From the NCBI RefSeq assembly GCF_000015645.1, contig NC_008816.1, positions 1,178,001-1,242,000 of the forward strand: DNA of 64,000 nt, given 5' to 3'. The stretch comes from Prochlorococcus marinus str. AS9601 (lineage in GTDB: Bacteria; Cyanobacteriota; Cyanobacteriia; PCC-6307; Cyanobiaceae). The translations under genes were made by a program, and so were the position numbers. The notes under the pieces were generated by a model, which was given only the letters and a program-made list of their open reading frames with translations, had not been told where the DNA came from and did no database searches. Shown here one piece after another: positions 55,794-64,000 of this stretch (positions are counted from its first letter, which is position 1; every line of letters starts with the position of its first letter).

Positions 55794-57554
55794 TTATAAT
55801 TTCTCATCAGAGAGAATTCTACCTTTTTCTAATTTTAAAATCCTATTACATAATTTTAGATTTTCTAAACGATGAGTAATTATCAATATTGTAATATTTT
55901 TTTTAAATTTTATTAACTCTTTTAATATCCTAATTTCAGTGTTTAAATCAAGTGAGTTTGTTGACTCATCTAGTACTAACAAATTTTTATTTTCATAAAG
56001 TGCTCTTGCAATAGAAATTCTTTGAGATTGACCTCCGCTTAAATTAACTCCTCTTTCTCCTACATTAGTTTCAAATTTCTGAGGTAACTCGGAAATAAAA
56101 TCATATATCTGGGCTAACTTCGCTACTTTAATAAGTCTTCTTGAATCTCTATCTTTTTTTTTAACTCCAAAAGCAATATTTGCTGCTATGGAATCATCAA
56201 TTAAAAACGTTTGCTGTGGAACATGACTTATTGATTGCCTCCATGAATTTAACAATCTTCCATTTGAAATTAATTTATCATCTACAAATATTCCACCCTC
56301 CATTGGTCTTAGGAGCCCAATTAATAAATCTATAAAAGTAGTCTTTCCAGCACCAGTTTCTCCTACTATACCGATTATATCTCCAACAGATATTTTTAAA
56401 CTCAGATTATTTATTATTTTGTTTTTCTGATTAGGATATGAATAATTTACATTTCTAAATTCTACATATTTTTTAAAATCTAATGGTTTTACTATTTTAA
56501 AGTATTTGTTCCTATTTTTTTCTTTTCTTATAACTTCTAAAACTTCTAATGAAGGAATTCTTGAAGCATTTAGGTTTATCCAACTACTAAAAATTTGTTG
56601 AAGTAGAGGCAAAAATCTCTGAGCTCCTAGTCCTAAAGTACCAATAGCTACTAAGGATGATTGATTTAAAGAATCTGTATTATTTGAAAATAAAGCAATA
56701 AATCCTATAAAAGAGAAAGCAATAACTTCAATAAAATATTTTGGAGCTAATATGAGATAAGCCAAATATGAAGAGATTCTTCGCATTGGGAAATCATTTT
56801 TTTTATAGTTATTTATATAGGTAGAATAATTATTACCAAGAATAATATCTTTGATTGATGATAATGATTCCTGCGTAATCTTAATTTGTTTCTCTCTAAG
56901 TCTTATTTCTCTTAATGTAAAATTCTTTATAAGATTTTGATATCTAAAAGTAATACCTACGTATACAATAAAAAAAGTAATAAAGCTTATAATAAAAACT
57001 TTTGAATCAATAAAAAACAGAGTCCCAAAAATAACAAGAGATATCAAAGAAGAAGTAATCAACTGAATACTTGATTTTATGTAATTACCATATGATGAAA
57101 TTTGGTTCACTAAGATAGTTAAATTGAAAGAAGATGAATCCCTTATAAAATTTTGATAATCATTAGTTATGATACTTCCAAATGTTTTTGTACTAATTTC
57201 ACTTTCAATAGAAGCTGAGAATATATTGCTCGTATATAGTTGAACAATTCTAAAAATATTTGCAACTACTACTGAAAGAATAAATAAAATAGATATTGTA
57301 ATTAAAGAAGAAAATCCAAATAAATCAATTAATTTATAAACAAATTTATTTAACAATAATATGTTTATATTATCACTCCCTGAAATTACACTTAAAAATG
57401 GTCCGATAATTAATAAAGAAAGAGAATCAAAAAAACTTGTTATGGGAGCTATTAATAAAAGAAGTAATAATTCAATCTTCCTCCTTTTACTTAAAATAGA
57501 TAAAGTTTTTTTAATTAATATAATATTATCTTTTATGGTCTTATGAATCTTCAT
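55794..57554 (-). CDS. ABC transporter, PglK/MsbA-like flippase (second paralogue)
   Basis: A 586-residue fused permease-ATPase. Membrane segments lie at about residues 28-320. The ATPase has Walker A GETGAGKT (about 395), signature LSGGQSQR (about 503), Walker B LLVLDESTNSLD (about 521) and TILIITHR (about 554). The Walker B tail DESTNSLD differs from the usual DEATSALD. It is paralogous to 2203-4002 and probably flips a different lipid-linked glycan, since it sits by GT17 and FkbM genes. It is transcribed towards the GT17 gene with a 38-base gap. Confidence 0.87.
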   Translation of the reverse strand: MKIHKTIKDNIILIKKTLSILSKRRKIELLLLLLIAPITSFFDSLSLLIIGPFLSVISGSDNINILLLNKFVYKLIDLFGFSSLITISILFILSVVVANIFRIVQLYTSNIFSASIESEISTKTFGSIITNDYQNFIRDSSSFNLTILVNQISSYGNYIKSSIQLITSSLISLVIFGTLFFIDSKVFIISFITFFIVYVGITFRYQNLIKNFTLREIRLREKQIKITQESLSSIKDIILGNNYSTYINNYKKNDFPMRRISSYLAYLILAPKYFIEVIAFSFIGFIALFSNNTDSLNQSSLVAIGTLGLGAQRFLPLLQQIFSSWINLNASRIPSLEVLEVIRKEKNRNKYFKIVKPLDFKKYVEFRNVNYSYPNQKNKIINNLSLKISVGDIIGIVGETGAGKTTFIDLLIGLLRPMEGGIFVDDKLISNGRLLNSWRQSISHVPQQTFLIDDSIAANIAFGVKKKDRDSRRLIKVAKLAQIYDFISELPQKFETNVGERGVNLSGGQSQRISIARALYENKNLLVLDESTNSLDLNTEIRILKELIKFKKNITILIITHRLENLKLCNRILKLEKGRILSDEKL

Positions 57555-57699
57555 TTAATTACAAATAAATCTCAATACTACCTTTTTAAAAAGATCTAAA
57601 TTCATATTAATAAACTTAATAAACACTTAGTTTAAATACAAAAACCATAAATAAAATATAACACTTTTTATAAATAACAGATATTTGATTTAGGCATAA

Positions 57700-58563
57700 T
57701 TAGCCAATTCGTCTTGGCGGTTCATCTATAAATTTAATTTTTTGATTAAGAGATTTAAAGCTTTCAGAATTTTTATTTACAGCTATCCAATTACATCCAA
57801 TATATTCTTCTAAAGTATATTTATAGTTTTTATATATTTCTATATATTTTGGATATAGTTTTCCAATGTAATATCCATAGGGACTTAAAAAATCATAAAA
57901 TTCAAAAATACTTGGTGTACAAGCAGCAGTTGATCTTTCAAACTGAATGATATCAATTTTAAAATTTTTCAAAGAGTTTTCAAATCCCTTTAAAACTTTC
58001 AGTTCATAGCCTTCAACATCAACTTTCATTATTTTTATATTCTCTTCAATTCCCTCTTCTGAAAGAAAATAATCCCCTTTTATAAGTTCAATAATTATTT
58101 TATTTTTATATGTTAATCCTGTATTTTTGCCCTCAAATGTATTTCTACCAGAAAAATCACTTCTTTCGTAAAAATATTTTTTTTCGGAAGAATCTGATAA
58201 GGCTTTATTAATAGTGAAAATATTTAAAACATTTGATGTATTTTTTATTAATTTTTTGTAAGTTTTTGGTGAAGCCTCAATTGCATAGATTTTTGATTTC
58301 GGAAAATATTTATAGCATTTGAGCGAATATTCTCCTATATTTGCTCCTATATCCAATATTGTTTCACTGTAATTAGTTGATAAATTTTTTAATAACCAAT
58401 ATTCTCCATTTGATTCAGGATCATAATTAAAATTTTCTATATCAGCATATACTTTAGAAGATATAGCAAGAACCCTTTTTTTAATTTTTTCATTTGAGAG
58501 AACTAAATTTATTACTAATTTATAGATAAATCTCTTCAATTTAAAATTTTTGAAATTCTTCAT
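57700..58563 (-). CDS. FkbM-family methyltransferase
   Basis: A 287-residue methyltransferase. TILDIGANIGEYSLKCYKYF (about residue 62) is the FkbM motif I, IYAIEASPKTYKKL (about 90) motif II and IKIMKVDVEGYELKVLKGF (about 173) the conserved 'D-x-E-G-x-E' element. These enzymes O-methylate sugars or other hydroxyls. The N-terminal 30 residues are basic. It is the first gene of the minus-strand trio; the ABC gene starts 145 bases downstream of its stop. Confidence 0.88.
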   Translation of the reverse strand: MKNFKNFKLKRFIYKLVINLVLSNEKIKKRVLAISSKVYADIENFNYDPESNGEYWLLKNLSTNYSETILDIGANIGEYSLKCYKYFPKSKIYAIEASPKTYKKLIKNTSNVLNIFTINKALSDSSEKKYFYERSDFSGRNTFEGKNTGLTYKNKIIIELIKGDYFLSEEGIEENIKIMKVDVEGYELKVLKGFENSLKNFKIDIIQFERSTAACTPSIFEFYDFLSPYGYYIGKLYPKYIEIYKNYKYTLEEYIGCNWIAVNKNSESFKSLNQKIKFIDEPPRRIG

Positions 58564-58758
58564 TAATCTCTTTTTTAATCTTTGAAACTTAATATGAGTT
58601 AGGAAAAACCTTTTTAATTTAAATAAAAAAATATTTTCTTAGATTACCTTAAAAATAAAAAAAGTAATTTATAAGCATTAATAAAATATAATAAATTAAA
58701 ATTGAATCTTTCAAAGTTATTATTTTAAAAACTTACCATAAATTTTGAATTTTGATAT
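58564..58758. promoter_or_regulatory. Divergent intergenic region between FkbM and dehydrogenase genes
   Basis: This 195-base AT-rich gap separates the minus-strand trio from the plus-strand dehydrogenase-transketolase run, so both promoters should be here. I see no clear operator or hairpin. The call rests on orientation only. Confidence 0.28.
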
Positions 58759-59826
58759 ATGACTTTCTTAGACATAAAAAATGCAAAGGCAGCAATTCTA
58801 GTTAAGCAGAATTCCCCTCTAATTGTAGATGATATTCAATTTCCTAAACAATTAGATTACGGACAGGTACTTGTGAAAGTTTTAGTAAGTGGGATTTGCG
58901 GTTCTCAACTTGGAGAGATTTCAGGGGCAAAGGGGGAAGATAAATATATTCCACATTTACTGGGTCATGAAGGCTGCGGAATAGTTAAAGCTATAGGACC
59001 TGGAGTTAAAACTGTAAAAGTAAATGATAAGGTTGTGATGCATTGGAGACCTGGATCAGGCATCCAATCTGATCCTCCAAAATATAAATTCCAAGGAAGA
59101 GACTTAAATGCTGGTTGGGTAACAACTTTTAATGAATATGGGATAATCAGTGAAAATAGATGCACTTCAATAAATAAAGATTTAGACCCAGAAATTGGTT
59201 CGCTACTTGGGTGTGCAGTTACTACTGGTTTTGGTGTTGTAGAAAATAATGCAAAATTAAAAATTGGTGAATCAATCGTTATTTATGGGGCTGGAGGAAT
59301 TGGTTTAAGTGTGATCGAGGCTGCAAAAGCCGTTTCAGCATGGCCAATAATTGCTGTTGATATTTTTGATAATAGATTGAATCTAGCGAGAGAGATCGGC
59401 GCAACTCATATTATCAATGGAAAGTCAGGAGATGTTGAGAATAAAATTAATTCGATTTTAAAAAATAAACCTCTTAATGTATTTATTGATAATACAGGTA
59501 TCCCATCAATTATTGAACTTGGTTATTCATTAGTAGATAAGTTTGGAATAATTGTTTTAGTTGGGGTTCCAAAAATTGGAAATAATATAAATATATTTTC
59601 TCTACCTTTACACTTTGGTAAAACCATAGTTGGTTCTCATGGTGGAGAATCTAATCCTGATTCTGACATCCCAAGGTATATTAATCATTTCATAAAAAAT
59701 AAAGTTGATCCAAAAAAAATAATTACACAAAGATTTGATCTTGAAAATATAAATAAAGCAATAGATTCAATAAAAAGTGGAGATACTGCAGGAAGAATAA
59801 TTATTGAATTGTCTCATAAAAAATGA
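58759..59826 (+). CDS. Zinc-type medium-chain alcohol/polyol dehydrogenase
   Basis: A 355-residue MDR oxidoreductase. GICGSQLGEISGAKG (about residue 44; zinc-ligand Cys), LLGHEGCGIVKAIG (about 67; GHE motif) and YGAGGIGLSVIEAA (about 175; NAD loop) are clear. The structural-zinc cysteines usual at about 90-110 are missing (that region reads WRPGSGIQSDPPKY). It might oxidise a polyol or a sugar alcohol, or reduce a keto sugar in the opposite direction. It starts the run that contains an SDR and a split transketolase. Confidence 0.85.
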   Translation: MTFLDIKNAKAAILVKQNSPLIVDDIQFPKQLDYGQVLVKVLVSGICGSQLGEISGAKGEDKYIPHLLGHEGCGIVKAIGPGVKTVKVNDKVVMHWRPGSGIQSDPPKYKFQGRDLNAGWVTTFNEYGIISENRCTSINKDLDPEIGSLLGCAVTTGFGVVENNAKLKIGESIVIYGAGGIGLSVIEAAKAVSAWPIIAVDIFDNRLNLAREIGATHIINGKSGDVENKINSILKNKPLNVFIDNTGIPSIIELGYSLVDKFGIIVLVGVPKIGNNINIFSLPLHFGKTIVGSHGGESNPDSDIPRYINHFIKNKVDPKKIITQRFDLENINKAIDSIKSGDTAGRIIIELSHKK

Positions 59827-59857
59827 GATAATAAATAAAGCCAAATAAAATGATATT

Positions 59858-60856
59858 GTGAATGAAAAATTTCTAGTTATAGGTAGTAATAGTTTTAGTG
59901 GATCACATTTTGTTTCTGATTTAATAGATTTAGATATAAAAGTATTAGGAGTAAGTAGATCTTTAGAACCTAAAGACGTTTTCTTACCTTATAAGTGGAA
60001 TAAAAAATATTTAAATAATTTTCAATTTAATAAAATAAATTTAAATGAAGATCTAAATGAACTTCTTAAACTTATCGAAGAATTTGAACCTACTCATATT
60101 GTAAATTTTGCTTCTCAAGGTATGGTTGCCGAAAGCTGGGACAATCCTATTGATTGGTATAAAACTAATGTGATTTCGCAAGTTGCATTGCATGATGAAT
60201 TACGTAAATTAAAGTTTCTTAAAAAATATGTCCACGTTACAACTCCAGAGGTTTATGGAGATACAGGAAGTGGATGGATAAAGGAAAACTTTAATTTTTC
60301 TCCAAGTACGCCTTATGCAGTTAGTCGGGCTGCATGTGATTTACATTTAATGAGTTTTTTTAAGGCATATAGCTTTCCAGTTATTTTTACTCGTGCGGCA
60401 AATGTATATGGTCCAGGCCAACAACTTTATAGAATCATTCCAAGAACAATATTAAGTGCTAAATGTCATAAAAAAATGAATCTTCATGGAGGAGGTTTAT
60501 CGGAAAGATCTTTTATATTTATTAAAGATGTAACAGAAGCGACACTTAAGTTAGCATTAAATGCTGAGCCTGGAACATCATGGCATTTATCAACAAAGAA
60601 AAAGATTAGTATTAAAAATTTAGTAGAAAAAATTTTCGATATTGCAGGTAAAAATCCTAATTCTCTTGTAAATAATACGCAAGATCGTCTTGGCAAAGAT
60701 CAAAATTATTTACTTGAAAGTTCAAAAATAAGAGATGCCTTCAATTGGGAGGATAAGGTAGACTTAGATTCAGGATTAAAAATAACCATGGAATGGATTC
60801 AAGAAAACCTAGAAGTTTTGAAAAATATTTCTTGGAATTATTCTCACAAGTCTTGA
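59858..60856 (+). CDS. Extended SDR (RmlB-like) with Arg in the YxxxK position
   Basis: A 332-residue extended SDR starting with GTG at 59858 (no in-frame ATG fits). IGSNSFSGSHFVSDLI is the NAD loop. TTPEVYGDTGSG (about residue 128) and TPYAVSRAACDLHLMSF (about 151) correspond to the dTDP-glucose 4,6-dehydratase-like active site. The usual Lys of YxxxK is Arg here (Y-A-V-S-R). RAANVYGPGQQLYRIIPR (about 180) and GGGLSERSFIFIKDV (about 208) also match sugar dehydratases. It probably acts on an NDP-sugar feeding or fed by the dehydrogenase and transketolase neighbours. Confidence 0.83.
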   Translation: MNEKFLVIGSNSFSGSHFVSDLIDLDIKVLGVSRSLEPKDVFLPYKWNKKYLNNFQFNKINLNEDLNELLKLIEEFEPTHIVNFASQGMVAESWDNPIDWYKTNVISQVALHDELRKLKFLKKYVHVTTPEVYGDTGSGWIKENFNFSPSTPYAVSRAACDLHLMSFFKAYSFPVIFTRAANVYGPGQQLYRIIPRTILSAKCHKKMNLHGGGLSERSFIFIKDVTEATLKLALNAEPGTSWHLSTKKKISIKNLVEKIFDIAGKNPNSLVNNTQDRLGKDQNYLLESSKIRDAFNWEDKVDLDSGLKITMEWIQENLEVLKNISWNYSHKS

Positions 60857-60884
60857 GGAAAAAAAAAAAAGATTTAAAAAATAT

Positions 60885-61751
60885 ATGCATAGATTAATGA
60901 AAAATTTAAAAAAATCATTTAAAGAAAAATATAATGAAAAAGAATTACAAAAAATTGCTACCAAATTAAGGAAAAAAATAATTACTACCTCTCATAGAGC
61001 AAAAATTCCACATTTAGGTTCTTGCTTATCTTGCATTGATTTATTAACCTATTTATATTGGAGTGAATTATTTATAAATCCCTCTGACCCAAAACATATA
61101 AATCGAGATAGATTTGTTCTTAGCAAAGGACATGGAGCTCCAGCGATATTTCAAGTTTTAGCAGAAAAGAATTTTTTCCCAGTTACTGATCTTAATAACT
61201 TTGGCAAGGCTGGAAGTTTATTTCATGAACATCCTCCTAAACCTGGTCTTGTTCCTGGGATTGAAGCTGCTACAGGATCACTTGGGCATGGTTTGCCTAT
61301 GGCTTTAGGAATGGCATTAGCGTCAAGGATTCTAAAACTTAATTTCAGATGTTATGCAATGCTCAGTGATGGGGAATGCAATGAAGGAAGTATTTGGGAA
61401 GCTGCAATGATGGCTGCAAGTCAAAAAGTTGAAAACTTAATAGTAATAATTGATTTTAATAAATGGCAAGCGACTGGAAGAAGTAAAGATATTTTAGCTT
61501 TAGATCCATTAAGAGAAAAATGGTCTTCGTTTGGATGGCATACACAAGAAATTGATGGCCATGATTTTTCTCAAATAAATGATGCTTTTATAGAAGCTAG
61601 AAAGATTAAATCAAAGCCAAAAGCAATAATTGCAAATACTATAAAAGGAAAAGGAGTAAGTTTTATGGAAGATGATAATAATTGGCATTATAGAGTTCCA
61701 AACAATACAGAATTAGAAAATGCTCTTCAAGAATTAGACAATATCAAATGA
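60885..61751 (+). CDS. Transketolase-like protein, N-terminal (ThDP-binding) subunit
   Basis: A 288-residue half of a split transketolase. HRAKIPHLGSCLSCIDLLTYLY near residue 37, SKGHGAPAIFQVL near 80, GSLGHGLPMALGMA near 130 and SDGECNEGSIWEAA near 163 with IIDFNKW give the ThDP pyrophosphate/Mg site. The N-terminus has a basic 20-residue extension. Split transketolases occur in secondary sugar pathways. The 3' end overlaps the next gene by ATGA, so the two subunits are made together. Confidence 0.92.
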   Translation: MHRLMKNLKKSFKEKYNEKELQKIATKLRKKIITTSHRAKIPHLGSCLSCIDLLTYLYWSELFINPSDPKHINRDRFVLSKGHGAPAIFQVLAEKNFFPVTDLNNFGKAGSLFHEHPPKPGLVPGIEAATGSLGHGLPMALGMALASRILKLNFRCYAMLSDGECNEGSIWEAAMMAASQKVENLIVIIDFNKWQATGRSKDILALDPLREKWSSFGWHTQEIDGHDFSQINDAFIEARKIKSKPKAIIANTIKGKGVSFMEDDNNWHYRVPNNTELENALQELDNIK

Positions 61752-62662
61752 GAACTGCATTCGCAAAAGAAATAACAAACATCGCTGAAATGAGGAAAGA
61801 TGTAGTTTTACTTTCTGGGGATATAGGCAATAGAATGTTTGATGACTTTAAATTAATTGCAAATTCAAGATTTTTTAATTGTGGAATCGCTGAAAGTAAT
61901 ATGATGAGTGTTGCCTCTGGTATGGCACTTTGCGGTTTGAGACCAATAATTTATACAATCACCCCATTTACCACTATTAGATGCTTAGAACAAATAAAAA
62001 TAGGTGCCGCTTATCACAAAGTTCCAGTAATAATTATCGGAACTGGTTCTGGGCTATCATATGCAGAATTAGGGGCAACTCATCATTCCTTAGATGATGT
62101 CTCAGTTATTAGATCTATTCCTGATATAAGAGTTCTTGCTCCATGCGACAGTAGCGAATTAAAAGCATTTTTACATCAATCTCTTCAAAGTGAATTCCCA
62201 ACATATATGAGAATAGGAAAAAAAGGGGAACCAATTCTTACTAAAGAATCTAGCAAGATTGAGATAGGGAAAGCGAATATACTTAAGGATGGGAATGACA
62301 TAATTATTCTTGGAATTGGCCCAATTTTAAATGAAGCTTTAGAGGCTGCTAATAACAAAAATATTGATAGAGAAAAGGTATCTGTAGTAAGTATGGGTTC
62401 AGTCAAGCCATTAGATACAAATTTTTTAAATCAAATTAACAAAAGAAAATTTAAGAAATGGATAATTCTTGAAGAACACTCAATAATAGGAGGTTTGGGA
62501 AGTTCAATAATTGAGTGGAAAATAGATAATAAAATTAAGACTCCTGAGATTAAAAGAATGGCAGCTCCAGATAAATTTATTCATAATCTTGGGAATCAAA
62601 AATATATAAGAAAAGAAATTGGACTTGACTCTAATTCAATCTTGCAAGAAATAATATTTTAA
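61748..62662 (+). CDS. Transketolase-like protein, C-terminal (pyrimidine-binding) subunit
   Basis: A 304-residue partner of the preceding subunit. LLSGDIGNRMF near residue 22, NCGIAESNMMSVASGMAL near 45 (with the Glu that contacts ThDP) and THHSLDDVSVIRSIPDIRVL near 114 are typical of the Pyr and C-terminal domains of transketolase. The two polypeptides together equal a full transketolase of about 590 residues. By context they move a two-carbon keto unit in sugar synthesis, perhaps building a branched or higher-carbon sugar; that part is inferred. Confidence 0.92.
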   Translation: MRTAFAKEITNIAEMRKDVVLLSGDIGNRMFDDFKLIANSRFFNCGIAESNMMSVASGMALCGLRPIIYTITPFTTIRCLEQIKIGAAYHKVPVIIIGTGSGLSYAELGATHHSLDDVSVIRSIPDIRVLAPCDSSELKAFLHQSLQSEFPTYMRIGKKGEPILTKESSKIEIGKANILKDGNDIIILGIGPILNEALEAANNKNIDREKVSVVSMGSVKPLDTNFLNQINKRKFKKWIILEEHSIIGGLGSSIIEWKIDNKIKTPEIKRMAAPDKFIHNLGNQKYIRKEIGLDSNSILQEIIF

Positions 62663-62664
62663 TA

Positions 62665-63261
62665 ATGAGAGTAGGATTTGATTTTGATAACACCTTAATA
62701 AACTATTATGGAGTTTTTTATGAAATAGCCCTTAGCAAGGGTTTAATCCCGCCATCAATTAGTAAAGATAAAAATAGTGTAAAGGAATATTTGAAAAAAA
62801 ATAATAAAGAGGATGCTTTTACCGAAATACAAGGCTTAGTTTATGGTAGAGAAATTTATAAGTCAAAGCCTACAAAACATTTATTAACTGGTTTAAGTGA
62901 ATTATTAAAGTTTGCAAAAAATGAAGATCTCTTTATAGTAAGTCATAAAACAAAATATCCTTATATTGGAGAAAGAATAAACCTAAGGGAAGCTGCTGAA
63001 AAGTGGATCGAAGAATTCTTAAAGATTAATAAAAGAAAAATTTTCCCAAAAAATAATATTTTTTTTGAGGCCACAATAGAAGAAAAAATCGCAAGAATTA
63101 ATTCTCTAAAATGTGACTATTACTTTGATGATTTACCTCTTATTATCGAAAAATTGCCTTCGCGAATTAAAGGAATCTTGTATGATCCTTTTAACAAATA
63201 TGAAAATTACAATTTAGATAAAATTTCTAATTGGACATATATTTATGATTGTTTTAAGTAA
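62665..63261 (+). CDS. HAD-superfamily phosphatase-like protein
   Basis: A 198-residue HAD protein. GFDFDNTLINYYG near the start is motif I (DxDxT), LFIVSHKTKY near residue 92 gives motif II (Ser/Lys environment) and CDYYFDDLPLIIEKL near 150 the motif IV acids. It begins 2 bases after the transketolase gene and is followed, 2 bases after its stop, by a kinase-like gene, so it is part of the same operon. It probably removes a phosphate from a sugar product; no substrate can be named. Confidence 0.8.
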   Translation: MRVGFDFDNTLINYYGVFYEIALSKGLIPPSISKDKNSVKEYLKKNNKEDAFTEIQGLVYGREIYKSKPTKHLLTGLSELLKFAKNEDLFIVSHKTKYPYIGERINLREAAEKWIEEFLKINKRKIFPKNNIFFEATIEEKIARINSLKCDYYFDDLPLIIEKLPSRIKGILYDPFNKYENYNLDKISNWTYIYDCFK

Positions 63262-63263
63262 CT

Positions 63264-64000
63264 ATGTCTAATATCGATTTAATTATCAAAAAACATTTAG
63301 AAGATACAGGAGAAAAAATAACCCTTATCAAGGAAATTCATAAATCTTTAAATGGAAGGCTTTATAAAATAAAATATAAAAATAAAATTTCCATTCTTAA
63401 ACTTTATAAATCAGAAGATAAAATTAGATACCATAGAGAAAAAGAAAGTCTTTATATTTTAAATAAAAACCATTTCGAATTCTGTCCTAAATTATTTTAC
63501 TTTAATAATTTTTACAAGTATTTGATTATTGAAGAACTGAAAGCAAATAAACCAATCCCAAATAATAAATTTAAGTTTGATCTAGCAAAATATATAGAAA
63601 ATCAGCAAAATTATATTCTTCCTATTGATAAGAATAAAATGATGAATGCTTCTGAAGCTGGTTTTAGTATATTTGAACATCTAGGAATAGTTAAAAAAAA
63701 AGCAAATTTTATTTTAGAAAAACTAACTTCACAAGCTCAAACAAAAGAAGCTTGTAAATTTATATCACATGAAATTTTCCCATGGCTGAATTCATATGAA
63801 GAACAACTAAGATTAAATGATAATTACTTTAATAAAATTAAAATTTCAGAAATAATTTTTTCTCAATCAGATATAGGAGTACACAATTCATTTATAAATA
63901 ATCAAAAGATTTATACATTTGATTATGAATATGCTGGTTTAGATGATCCCGCAAAAACAATTTGCGACCTATTGATTAATCCTGATCAGATTATTAACAA
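63264..64000 (+). CDS. APH-like phosphotransferase (3' end cut by window edge)
   Basis: A partial protein of about 245 visible residues. Translation starts at ATG 63264 (MSNIDLIIKKHLED) and runs open to the edge. The fold-typical stretch IFSQSDIGVHNSFINN (about residue 197) corresponds to the Brenner-like HxDxxxxN catalytic loop with the first His replaced by Ser, and IYTFDYEYAGLDDPAKTICDLL (about 215) is the DxD-like metal-binding segment. This fits the aminoglycoside phosphotransferase/choline kinase superfamily, here more likely a sugar kinase. It is cotranscribed with the HAD and transketolase genes. Confidence 0.78.
   Translation, partial: MSNIDLIIKKHLEDTGEKITLIKEIHKSLNGRLYKIKYKNKISILKLYKSEDKIRYHREKESLYILNKNHFEFCPKLFYFNNFYKYLIIEELKANKPIPNNKFKFDLAKYIENQQNYILPIDKNKMMNASEAGFSIFEHLGIVKKKANFILEKLTSQAQTKEACKFISHEIFPWLNSYEEQLRLNDNYFNKIKISEIIFSQSDIGVHNSFINNQKIYTFDYEYAGLDDPAKTICDLLINPDQIIN

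Overview
The window is very AT-rich (roughly 30% G+C by eye) and most starts lack a clear Shine-Dalgarno. It carries a dense set of surface-polysaccharide genes around one tRNA-Ala and a type I secretion locus. Codon composition, small intergenic gaps and gene content fit a marine picocyanobacterium, most likely high-light Prochlorococcus, in a hypervariable cell-surface genomic island. The genus is an inference; no core or ribosomal gene is present to prove it.

Layout. (1) 1-12386, all minus strand: a cut-off glucose-1-phosphate cytidylyltransferase, a GT-B-like protein, a PglK/MsbA-like flippase ABC protein and a diamino-sugar module (Gfo/Idh/MocA dehydrogenase, DegT aminotransferase, LbH acetyltransferase, WbpM-like dehydratase, WecA-like lipid-carrier transferase). 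Reading upstream, this is followed by a WbpG/HisF/HisH-type set expected to install an acetamidino (amidine) group. The whole set resembles the wbp logic of Pseudomonas aeruginosa O5. (2) 12555-17199, plus strand: LhgO-like oxidase, SDR, two glycosyltransferase-like proteins. (3) 17211-21737, minus strand: a NeuB/SpsE-like synthase plus SpsF-like cytidylyltransferase module with a GT2, a methyltransferase and an SDR. (4) galE, then tRNA-Ala(GGC) at 23168-23240, then about 960 bases with no recognisable gene.

(5) 24203-29233: a tightly overlapping operon of a DUF6447-like small protein, a parvulin-type prolyl isomerase, a type I secretion ABC protein (cyclic-nucleotide-binding-like domain, degenerate C39-like domain, permease, ATPase) and an HlyD-type adaptor, ended by a hairpin terminator. 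(6) 30498-31405: an exported beta-barrel-like protein gene broken by a one-base frameshift at an A6 tract. (7) 31460-45631: the probable substrate of the secretion system, a 4723-residue RTX protein. It has three essentially perfect 1014-bp tandem copies, a 9-bp minisatellite, about eleven W-rich/calcium-loop repeats, four cadherin-like repeats and a DUF4114-like C-terminus.

(8) 45774-54746, plus strand: a heptose module (GmhB-, HddC-, GmhA-like and an HldE-like bifunctional enzyme whose two domains are in reversed order), SDR, GT2, methyltransferases and an overlapping pair resembling the 'sporadic carbohydrate cluster' families. (9) 54772-58563, minus strand: a GT17 protein, a second flippase-like ABC protein and an FkbM methyltransferase. 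(10) 58759-64000, plus strand: a zinc-type dehydrogenase, an SDR with Arg in place of the catalytic Lys, a split transketolase, a HAD phosphatase-like protein and a cut-off APH-like kinase.

Together the genes make and export unusual sugars (amidated diamino sugar, ulosonic acid, heptose) and secrete one giant calcium-binding surface protein, so the region as a whole decorates the cell envelope.
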